Shown here one piece after another: positions 1 to 5,979 of a DNA stretch of 7,568 bases (its first letter is position 1; each line of letters begins with the position of its first letter). Under the pieces are notes generated by a model. It searched no databases and was not told the DNA's origin. It worked only from the letters and a program-made list of their open reading frames with translations. Where the stretch lies: contig JAADGU010000038.1 in assembly GCA_013152195.1 (NCBI GenBank), positions 1 through 7,568 of the forward strand. The letters are read 5' to 3'. This DNA comes from Nitrospirota bacterium. GTDB lineage: Bacteria; Nitrospirota; Thermodesulfovibrionia; Thermodesulfovibrionales; JdFR-85. A program made the position numbers and the translations under genes.

Positions 1-650
1 CTGTTTTTATCAAAGGGTTGACACCTTTCAGGTGCAACTGCCTTGAACTGGTTAAACCCCGTGTATTCAATTCGTGACATTGGATCAGATGCCCCTGCAA
101 ACACGATGTCGGCTCTATTTAGTTTAAGCTGATCGTATCCATAAGCAATGGCATAATTGCCGGCAGCGCAGGCTGTAGAAAACATAAGATTGGGGCCGCT
201 GAATCTGAATTCTTTTGATATCATTGATGGTGCTGCATGTGTTGGCATTTGATAGAACAGTCTTCTACTTATTGCCTTATTTTCTATTATTAACGTATTA
301 ACTTCTTCAATTGTCTGGGCAGCCCCTAATGTTGTGCCATGAGAAACACCAACCCTGCAACTTGCTAATTTTTCGGATGTCAAATCTGCGTCTTCCAATG
401 CAAGCTTTGTTGCCGCCAGTGCCATTTGTGTGGCACGATTCATGACCTTCAGCCGTTCTGCTGAAATGAAGTCTTCGGGGTTAAATTGTTTGACTTCTCC
501 ACCCATATGTGTAAAATGTTTGGAGGTATCAAAGGATGACACAGGACTTATTCCCGATTTACCTTTCAGGAGGCTGTCCCAGAACGCATCTTTCCCGATT
601 CCAATGGAGGATATAACGCCGATGCCTGTTATGACCACTCTGTTTTTCAT
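1..650 (-). CDS. Beta-ketoacyl-ACP synthase (FabF-like, KS1), 3' end outside window
   Basis: N-terminal 216 residues of a thiolase-fold condensing enzyme, which would extend an acyl chain on an acyl carrier protein in the cytoplasm. The start is the ATG at 650-648, giving MKNRVVITGIGVISSIGIGK, the usual KAS-II opening. The nucleophile lies in STACAAG, with the catalytic Cys at residue 161. The frame is open to base 1, where about half of a normal 410-residue KAS is still missing, including both catalytic His motifs, so activity cannot be judged. It shares the pattern of its first 50 residues with KS2 just upstream (TGIGV.S.IGIGKD..WD.L..GKSG....S.FDTS), so the two look like old tandem paralogues. 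No Shine-Dalgarno precedes the ATG: the 5' flank is the end of an inverted-repeat element, and the ATG overlaps the stop of the relic gene as ATGA. Identity as a ketosynthase is sure; the pathway is not. Confidence 0.93.
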   Translation of the reverse strand, partial: MKNRVVITGIGVISSIGIGKDAFWDSLLKGKSGISPVSSFDTSKHFTHMGGEVKQFNPEDFISAERLKVMNRATQMALAATKLALEDADLTSEKLASCRVGVSHGTTLGAAQTIEEVNTLIIENKAISRRLFYQMPTHAAPSMISKEFRFSGPNLMFSTACAAGNYAIAYGYDQLKLNRADIVFAGASDPMSRIEYTGFNQFKAVAPERCQPFDKN

Positions 651-953
651 TTATTTAGCCGCAGATTGGCACAGATATTTTTTCTTTTATTATCAAATGC
701 AAACCTTCTAACTTCTGGTTTTCTTGCAAAGTTCAGTAACAACCCAACGTCAAGATTTGTTGCTTTCAAGTAATTGATTATTTGAGCTTCATGTGCAGGG
801 TCAATAGTGGTGTTGCTTCTGGTGCAACTATTATTTTTTCATTTACAATTAAATCAGCCTTAAATTCTCCGATGACATCTCCTCATAAACATCATGAAAA
901 CTCCCGGGAATTATATCTGTGATCTCTTTATGTTTAAATATATCAGCGTTCAT
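647..953 (-). pseudogene. Decayed GxxExxY-family protein gene
   Basis: Three segments in different frames together match the GxxExxY family, a small PD-(D/E)XK-like family of unknown function usually near 125 residues. Segment A starts at the ATG at 953-951 and reads MNADIFKHKEITDIIPG followed by SFHDVYEE. Segment B, two bases out of frame, reads GEFKADLIVNEKIIV. Segment C, shifted again, reads TIDPAHEAQIINYLKAT and then NLDVGLLLNFARKPEVRRFA, continuing to a TGA at 649-647. The family's core between VYEE and the ADLIV strand is missing, so the gene has lost roughly a quarter to a third of its length and has at least two frame shifts. The expected Glu in the GxxExxY motif is also not visible at the aligned position. 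Its stop overlaps the KS1 start by ATGA. Family assignment rests on the conserved HEAQ..NYLKAT..VGLLLNF block recalled from the family. Confidence 0.85.
652..667 (+). repeat. Terminal inverted repeat, KS1-proximal copy
   Basis: TATTTAGCCGCAGATT on the plus strand is the exact reverse complement of 961-976. It lies one base upstream of the KS1 start codon and forms the last codons of the GxxExxY relic (encoding NLRLN), so it occupies the place where a KS1 ribosome binding site would be expected. Confidence 0.9.
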
Positions 954-960
954 CTGCATA

Positions 961-976
961 AATCTGCGGCTAAATA
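961..976 (-). repeat. Terminal inverted repeat, KS2-proximal copy
   Basis: AATCTGCGGCTAAATA on the plus strand is a perfect 16-of-16 match to the reverse complement of 652-667. It begins one base after the TAA of KS2 (978-980), so the cassette did not truncate KS2 within the visible sequence. Confidence 0.9.
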
Positions 977-977
977 C

Positions 978-2228
978 TTAAGCTTTTTCAAGCACGACTG
1001 CCGTATTATTGCCATATGGGTCGGATGATATTACAAGCGCTGTGTTAATGCTCTTCTCCCTTGCCTCATTCGGTACATAATCAAGGTTGCATTGGGGATC
1101 TTTTTCTGCGTAATTTATTGTGGGAGGCAGAAATCCCTTATGAATAGCCCCGACTGTTGCAGATAGCGACAGAGCGCCTGAGGCAGAAAATGTCTCGCCT
1201 ACCATTGACTTGATGGAACTGACAGGTATGGTATGGGAATATTTGCCAAAGATTTCCCTTAGAACCCCTGTCTCCATCCTGTCAAGTCCTTTTGTGGAAT
1301 TGGCACTTGCGGATATATAGTCAATTTCCCCGACATCAAGACAAGCCTCTCTGAGTGCTAGTTTAATTGCAGTGCCGAGACCGTTGTCAGAGTTAAGATT
1401 TTTGTTGCTGTCAGGGGTGAAGGAATTTCCATAACCTGACACCTTTGCAAGTATGGTTGCCCCCCTTCCAAGGGCATGTTCTCTGGACTCCAGGACCAGG
1501 ATTGCTGCTCCTTCTGAGAGTATTATACCATTTCTTCTTGCATCAAAGGGGCAACAGATCTGTGGGGAGCCATCTGCTCCTGACAGGAAACCCAAGGTAT
1601 AAAAACCAGTGAACGTCTCTTCACACAGCTCTTCCACTCCCCCTGCAAGGACTGCCTCAGCCCTCTTTAACCTGATGAAATCAGCAGCATAGGTAAGGGC
1701 ATCAAGAGAGGCACAGAACCCCGTGGAGATGGTTGTATTAAAGCCCTTTATCCTGAACCGGATGGATACCTGACTAGCCGGGGAGTTTATTACGGTGTTT
1801 GGAAACAGCGAGGGGTTGACGAACCGTGGTCCTTCCCTGAGTCCTGCAAGGTCGAACTGTGCAATACTGTGGAGGCTTCCGAAAGTCGTTCCAACCGAAA
1901 CACCGATATAATGCGTGTTTTCCTCATTGATATCCAGCCCGGCATCATCTATGGCAAGCCGGGCTGCTGAGGTTATGAGTTTGGTGCTCCGGTCAAGGAT
2001 TCGCAGATCCTTTTTGCCGATATAGACTTCAGGATCAAAATCAACCACCTCTCCAGCTACATGCACATTACCCCCGGAGGTATCAAACAGGCTTATTGCC
2101 TTAAATCCTGACTTGCCCTGCTTCAAACCATCCCAGTAGGAGTCTTTGCCTATGCCGATTGGTGATACAACTCCTATGCCTGTGATAACTATATCTCTTT
2201 CTGTATTATTGGTTGTCAGACTTTTCAT
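978..2228 (-). CDS. Ketosynthase-fold protein lacking both catalytic His (KS2, KS0/CLF-like)
   Basis: 416 residues, the normal length of a FabF-type condensing enzyme, with the KAS opening DIVITGIGVVSPIGIGKD at residues 12-29. The nucleophile is kept as Cys172 in STGFCASLDAL. The two His of the Cys-His-His triad are gone: the usual AHGTST motif reads ASANST with Ser308 at the His site, and KS.xGH reads KSMVGE with Glu345 at the second His. Lys340 is kept. The C-terminal FGFGGTN loop is replaced by DPYGNN. Known ketosynthases without these His (KS0 domains, chain-length factors) do not condense on their own but hold or shape acyl chains. I infer a partner role, probably with KS1. It follows the methyltransferase gene by 23 nt, with AAGGA seven bases before the ATG. 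The fold is certain; the role is inferred. Confidence 0.93.
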   Translation of the reverse strand: MKSLTTNNTERDIVITGIGVVSPIGIGKDSYWDGLKQGKSGFKAISLFDTSGGNVHVAGEVVDFDPEVYIGKKDLRILDRSTKLITSAARLAIDDAGLDINEENTHYIGVSVGTTFGSLHSIAQFDLAGLREGPRFVNPSLFPNTVINSPASQVSIRFRIKGFNTTISTGFCASLDALTYAADFIRLKRAEAVLAGGVEELCEETFTGFYTLGFLSGADGSPQICCPFDARRNGIILSEGAAILVLESREHALGRGATILAKVSGYGNSFTPDSNKNLNSDNGLGTAIKLALREACLDVGEIDYISASANSTKGLDRMETGVLREIFGKYSHTIPVSSIKSMVGETFSASGALSLSATVGAIHKGFLPPTINYAEKDPQCNLDYVPNEAREKSINTALVISSDPYGNNTAVVLEKA

Positions 2229-2251
2229 GTAGAGTTCCTTGTTTTTACCAA

Positions 2252-3667
2252 TCAGAATGCTTCAATAACATAAAAGATTATTACACCTGATTCTTCCCGT
2301 GATTCTGTGATTGCACTTTCCGGTATTCCGGCCTGCTTAATTATCTCCCTGAAATCTTCTTCCTTTCTCTGGAGGAAACCGTCCCAGTCGGTTAGCCAGT
2401 GATAGTCCTGTGGTCTGTAACGGCGTACATCCTTGAACGGTGCGATTAACTTGCCACCGGGGTTTAGAAGTTTATAGAAGGTCTTAAACATCTTTACAAG
2501 GAAGTCACTGGGCAGATAGTCAAAAAAACCGGCACTGTAAATGATGTCCCTGGTCCCGAAGTCTTTCAGGGTCAGCTCGTAGTCGAACATCCTCAGTGCA
2601 TTGTGCTTTCTGAATTCAATATGGGGCAGTGCGCCTGTATGATAAAGACGGCTGTATGAAAATGAGAGTGCATCCTCATCATTGTCCACACAGAGGATCT
2701 GTGCCTTTGATTTGAGAATCTCAGGGGCTATTTCAACGAGCTCCCTGCAGGAGCCACAGGCGATGTTTAAAATAGCTGGCCCGCTTCTGTTTATTAGCTC
2801 ATCCTTGAGGATGTTCTGCAATTTTATTATTCTGTTCCTTACGGCAACAGCAAGTGTTGAATCCAGGGCTGCAAGGTCAAGATAGTGTCCTATACCATCA
2901 GACAGTGGAATGTTTCTGTATGCTGTTTCAAGAGTTTTGTAATCACCATGATAGCCTTGTGGCCATGTCCTTGCACGGTTGTAGAGATAGCCCTTTGAGA
3001 ATATATGATTTGTCTTTTGATGGAAATCAGCCCTGTAATGTTTAATGACCGATATGTCCTTAATCTCAGATTCAAACCTTTCTGCCTTGAACAGGAAGTC
3101 ATCCGATATCTGTTTGAGTATTTCAGGAATTTTGTCACTGTCAACTGATTGAGAATGTATCGCTTCTTCAAGGACCTGGAACCTCTCTATTAATTCCTCT
3201 GTGGCATTCTCTATATAGTCTATCCATCTCTGCTGAAGCTCTCTTTCGTGGATGTCAAGAAATTTTTTGCTTCCAAAGTTTACGTTCCGTCCGCAATTCC
3301 AGCAATTCTCTGTCTTGTCAATGTTTCGGCTGCCACAATAGGGACATGTTTTTTCAGAGGATAGATTGTCTTTGATATACTCCCACAGGTTTAACCTGGA
3401 AGACTTATCGAGGTTTATAAATCTCACTGCAAATCCATCTTCGTCTTTTCTGAGTATCATGCCGTCAATTTCAAAATCACCAATGTTTGGCAGATGGGCC
3501 TTTAGTCTGATCAGTTCATTCTCTGTTAAGTGAGATAACGAATTGAGGAAGGCACCATTGAGTCCGAGATTTTTAATCTCGGTATGTTGATGCACGTTCC
3601 CTGAACTGTAATCTGATAAAATCGTAGCTGGAATCCTGGCATTACACCTTACGTCATAACGCAGCAT
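2252..3667 (-). CDS. PilZ-like – zinc ribbon – PhcB-like SAM-dependent methyltransferase
   Basis: 471 residues in three parts. Residues 1-100 look like a PilZ domain (cyclic di-GMP receptor): RxxxR at 3-7 or 7-11, then KNLGLNGAF at 32-40 in place of (D/N)xSxxG, with the Ser replaced by Gly, and a GFAVRFINL strand near 78-86. Residues 108-125 form a zinc ribbon, CPYC and CWNC. After a helical, charged linker (about 135-220), the rest is a class I methyltransferase: GYHGDYKTLETAYRN at 238-252 and AVRNR at 275-279 are typical of the PhcB-like group, NIACGS at 301-306 is the SAM-binding motif I, and the acidic residue in CVDND (327-331) follows. PhcB methylates a hydroxy fatty acid to a methyl-ester signal; the substrate here is unknown. 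It leads the KS cluster, with AAGGAGG five bases before the ATG. PilZ assignment is moderate, methyltransferase strong. Confidence 0.9.
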   Translation of the reverse strand: MLRYDVRCNARIPATILSDYSSGNVHQHTEIKNLGLNGAFLNSLSHLTENELIRLKAHLPNIGDFEIDGMILRKDEDGFAVRFINLDKSSRLNLWEYIKDNLSSEKTCPYCGSRNIDKTENCWNCGRNVNFGSKKFLDIHERELQQRWIDYIENATEELIERFQVLEEAIHSQSVDSDKIPEILKQISDDFLFKAERFESEIKDISVIKHYRADFHQKTNHIFSKGYLYNRARTWPQGYHGDYKTLETAYRNIPLSDGIGHYLDLAALDSTLAVAVRNRIIKLQNILKDELINRSGPAILNIACGSCRELVEIAPEILKSKAQILCVDNDEDALSFSYSRLYHTGALPHIEFRKHNALRMFDYELTLKDFGTRDIIYSAGFFDYLPSDFLVKMFKTFYKLLNPGGKLIAPFKDVRRYRPQDYHWLTDWDGFLQRKEEDFREIIKQAGIPESAITESREESGVIIFYVIEAF

Positions 3668-3718
3668 ACTCTCCTCCTTAAGATTGGATTTAATGCCGAT
3701 GCTTGGAATAAATTGGAA

Positions 3719-3748
3719 TATATAAAAAATAAATTAACCGTTTGTCAA
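3719..3748 (-). promoter_or_regulatory. Putative sigma-70 promoter for the methyltransferase–KS cluster
   Basis: On the minus strand a perfect TTGACA (3743-3748) is followed after 18 bases by TATATA (3719-3724) in an AT-rich spacer. Transcription would begin near 3712, giving a leader of about 45 bases that contains the strong AAGGAGG (3673-3679). It lies in the 117-nt gap after lolD, the only sizeable gap between apparently intact genes here besides the cassette. Read from sequence only. Confidence 0.55.
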
Positions 3749-3784
3749 ATACCCTCGAATGTCAGAGGCAATAAAAAACCTGAG

Positions 3785-4459
3785 TTATGTGTTGACTATC
3801 ATTCCATCAACCATCCTGATTATCCTTGTGCATTTCCGGGCAAGCGTATCATTGTGTGTGACTATGACAAAGGTCGTCCTCTTAGAGGAGTTAACTTCAA
3901 TTAGGAGGTTGAAAAGGTCATCCCCAGTTTTTGTGTCGAGATTGCCTGTTGGTTCATCAGCAAGGACAACCTCTGGTTCCATGATTAGCGCCCGTGCTAC
4001 TGCAACACGCTGCTGCTCACCTCCAGAGAGTTCCCCGGGCCGGTGTGAGATACGACCATGAAGGCCGAGTTCTCTTAATATTGATGTTGCCCTCTCTTTT
4101 ATCACGGATTGGTTTAATCCGTTGATAATCCCCGGCATCATTACATTTTCAAGGGCGTTAAATTCAGGCAGTAGATGGTGAAACTGGAAGACAAATCCGA
4201 TCCTGTGATTCCTGAATGAGGCAAGGGTAATATCGTTAAATGAAAAAACATTGTCACTGCCGTACAGGACCTCTCCTTCGGTAGGCTTGTCAAGGGTGCC
4301 GAGGATGTGAAGGAGCGTGCTTTTGCCCACACCGGATGCTCCCACGATTGCAGCCATTTCACCCGCTGCTATCTCAAGATCAATTCCTCTGAGAACCTCA
4401 ATGTCTCCTGCAGGTGTATAAAACAATTTTTTCAGACCGCGGGTTTTGATAAGGGGCAT
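3785..4459 (-). CDS. lolD: Lipoprotein-releasing ABC transporter ATP-binding protein LolD
   Basis: 224 residues, the usual LolD length. This cytoplasmic ATPase powers extraction of outer-membrane lipoproteins from the inner membrane and their hand-over to LolA. Visible motifs: Walker A GASGVGKST at 40-48, Q-loop Gln92 inside FQFHHLLPEF (91-100, the LolD hallmark), signature LSGGEQQ at 144-150, Walker B VVLADE at 164-169, D-loop GNLD, and switch His202. The partner permease is encoded two genes upstream. The ATG lies one base after the TAG of the 83-residue membrane protein; the nearest GGAG is about 16 bases away, which is long, so translation is probably coupled to that gene. No convincing terminator follows its TAA. 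Confidence 0.96.
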   Translation of the reverse strand: MPLIKTRGLKKLFYTPAGDIEVLRGIDLEIAAGEMAAIVGASGVGKSTLLHILGTLDKPTEGEVLYGSDNVFSFNDITLASFRNHRIGFVFQFHHLLPEFNALENVMMPGIINGLNQSVIKERATSILRELGLHGRISHRPGELSGGEQQRVAVARALIMEPEVVLADEPTGNLDTKTGDDLFNLLIEVNSSKRTTFVIVTHNDTLARKCTRIIRMVDGMIVNT

Positions 4460-4460
4460 T

Positions 4461-4712
4461 CTATCTGTCTGTTATCTCCTTTTTGATCTTCCTTGCTTTT
4501 TTTGTCTGTTCCTTGATTTTTTTCTTTGTGCTTTGGAGGTTGTCGGCCTTCTCCGCAAGCTCATCGCTTTTTTCCTGTATAAGTTGCCCTGCCTCTTCCG
4601 ATTTCTGTCCGAACCATCTGAAGGGCTCACCACCTTTAAGAACGGCAATTACCACAAACGCCACTACCGCAATGATAGCGAGACATATCATCCGTCTGAT
4701 AAGTTTAAACAT
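4461..4712 (-). CDS. Small single-pass membrane protein of unknown function
   Basis: 83 residues that I do not recognise. The N-terminus has basic residues (KLIRR) and then a hydrophobic stretch at about 8-25 (ICLAIIAVVAFVVIAVL), which by the positive-inside rule should place the rest in the periplasm. Next come GGEPFRWFG (27-35), a heptad-like acidic/polar helix (about 37-60), and a very Lys-rich tail ending EITDR. It is neither cleaved-lipoprotein-like (no lipobox) nor a truncated permease. It sits 21 nt after the permease gene and 1 nt before lolD on the same strand, with AGGA seven bases before its ATG, so it is almost certainly co-expressed with the Lol transporter. An accessory role in lipoprotein release is possible but is only a context argument. 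Confidence 0.8.
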   Translation of the reverse strand: MFKLIRRMICLAIIAVVAFVVIAVLKGGEPFRWFGQKSEEAGQLIQEKSDELAEKADNLQSTKKKIKEQTKKARKIKKEITDR

Positions 4713-4733
4713 CTTTCTGTCCTGGTGTTTTCA

Positions 4734-5963
4734 TCATTCATACCTCAAAGGCTCAACAGGGTTGAGCCTTGCTGCCTGGTAGGCGGGGTAAATGGTAGCA
4801 AGAAAGCTTATACAGATGGCTGAGAGCGATACAGCAACAAAGTCAGACAGGTTCATCTTTACAGGAATAGAGCTGAGATAATAAACATCCGGAGGAAGTT
4901 TTATAATTTCATATGTATTTAACAGATAGCCCAGAAGATACCCGCCTGTAACACCAATGGTCGTACCTGCAAGCCCTATCATCAGTCCCTGAAAGATGAA
5001 TATGGCCATTATTGCACGGTTTGTGGCACCCATAGCCTTCAGTATAGCTATCTCCCTCTCTTTCTCAATGACGTTCATTATGAGGGTACTGATAATATTG
5101 AATGATGCAACGAGTATTATTAGTGTTAGTATAACAAACATTGTGAATTTTTCGAGTTTCAGTGCCGAAAAAAGGTTTTTGTTCATCTGCATCCAGTCCC
5201 TTGCGTAAAACGGTGGGCCAAGAATCTCCTGCACCCGTTCTCTCACCTCCGGGGCACTGTATATGTCGTCAATCCTCAGCTCAATTCCCGTCACAGCGTT
5301 TCCGGTGCGGAAAAACTCCTGTGCAGCCTTAAGGGATGTAAGGGCAAGGTTTGTATCATACTCATACATTCCCACCTCAAAAAGCCCCACAACCCGGAAC
5401 TTTCTTACCCTTGGGAGCATCCCCATCGGTCCTATCTCCTGAACCGGGGATATCACATTAATCTCATCTCCCACGTAGGCACCGAGGATACCTGAAAGTT
5501 CGCTCCCCAGTATGATGCCGGGAAGTGTTGAGTCCTCGGTGAGGTTGTCAAGAGTTCCTTCCTTCATGTGCTCTCTCAGGGATGTTGTCTGGTCTTCATA
5601 TGCAGGGTCTATGCCCCTCAGATATACCCCGTGTGCCCGCTTGCCCTTTGATACCATTACCTGACCAAGGACAAATGGTGATGCACCGGTTACGCGGGGA
5701 ATGGTCTTTAGTTCTTTGATTACCCCTTCATGGTTCTCTATGCCGCCGGTGTAGTTGAGTACGACAATGTGGGCATTTACTCCGAGTATTTTTTTTCTCA
5801 GGTCTTCATGAAAGCCGCTCATTACGGACAGGACAACAAGGAGGGCCATAACTCCCACTGCTACTCCGCCTGTGGTTATAACCGTGTTGAAGGATATGCC
5901 CCTGTGTTTCTTTTTTGATTTAAGATACCTGAGTGCTATGAGTATCGGATAAGGTAGTTTCAT
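4734..5963 (-). CDS. lolC: Lipoprotein-releasing ABC transporter permease, LolC/LolE family
   Basis: 409 residues, the size of E. coli LolC/LolE. It is the inner-membrane part of the Lol complex that passes lipoproteins to periplasmic LolA. Layout: N-terminal LRYLKSKKKHRGISFNTVI before TM1 (about 25-49), a large periplasmic domain (50-270), TM2 (272-298), coupling-helix-like EKEREIAILKAMGAT (300-314), TM3 (about 321-348), TM4 (about 375-395), and the MacB/FtsX-family ending YPAYQAARLNPVEPLRYE. The periplasmic segment near 172-188 (SPVQEIGPMGMLPRVRK) lies where LolC carries its LolA-binding hook. Only one permease gene is present beside lolD, so it may work as a homodimer (as in LolF-type systems) or pair with one encoded elsewhere; LolC versus LolE is not decided. 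It starts 16 nt after lysS, with AAGGAG four bases before the ATG. Confidence 0.95.
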   Translation of the reverse strand: MKLPYPILIALRYLKSKKKHRGISFNTVITTGGVAVGVMALLVVLSVMSGFHEDLRKKILGVNAHIVVLNYTGGIENHEGVIKELKTIPRVTGASPFVLGQVMVSKGKRAHGVYLRGIDPAYEDQTTSLREHMKEGTLDNLTEDSTLPGIILGSELSGILGAYVGDEINVISPVQEIGPMGMLPRVRKFRVVGLFEVGMYEYDTNLALTSLKAAQEFFRTGNAVTGIELRIDDIYSAPEVRERVQEILGPPFYARDWMQMNKNLFSALKLEKFTMFVILTLIILVASFNIISTLIMNVIEKEREIAILKAMGATNRAIMAIFIFQGLMIGLAGTTIGVTGGYLLGYLLNTYEIIKLPPDVYYLSSIPVKMNLSDFVAVSLSAICISFLATIYPAYQAARLNPVEPLRYE

Positions 5964-5979
5964 GTGCTCCTTATTTTAT

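Larger units (their letters stand above)
652..976 (-). mobile_element. Small inverted-repeat-bounded cassette carrying the GxxExxY relic
   Basis: A 325-bp unit with perfect 16-bp terminal inverted repeats. The repeat extends imperfectly to 25 bp (652-676 against 952-976, 21 of 25 positions pairing). It fills the KS2–KS1 gap almost exactly: one base separates it from the KS2 stop codon and one from the KS1 ATG. Both ends finish in TA, as expected if the unit inserted at, and duplicated, a TA dinucleotide; because TA is palindromic this cannot be separated from the repeat by eye. There is no transposase inside, so any movement would have needed a helper in trans. What is seen is the symmetry and the relic; mobility is inferred. 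GxxExxY genes flanked by AGCC(A/G)CAGATT-like sequence are, as I recall, common in many copies in environmental genomes. Confidence 0.6.

Noticed and set aside
430..711. 93-residue plus-strand open frame across the KS1 start and the cassette end
   Set aside because: Antisense to conserved KS1 codons and runs through the terminal repeat; no family resemblance.
725..753. Possible promoter for KS1 inside the relic gene (TTGACG, 17 bases, TTTGCA)
   Set aside because: The -10 is poor and the bases are explained by conserved GxxExxY codons (NLDVGLLLNFA).
2890..3171. 93-residue minus-strand frame inside the methyltransferase gene
   Set aside because: Fully within the supported gene in another frame, composition typical of an out-of-frame reading, no ribosome site noted.
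3700..3720. Direct repeat GGAATA–AATT–GGAATA on the plus strand near the putative transcription start
   Set aside because: Six-base repeat in AT-rich DNA, easily due to chance; no operator family recognised.
3753..3768. Possible terminator stem CCTC…GAGG after lolD
   Set aside because: Only four base pairs, eight-base loop, and no U-tract follows on the minus strand; it also directly abuts the -35 region.
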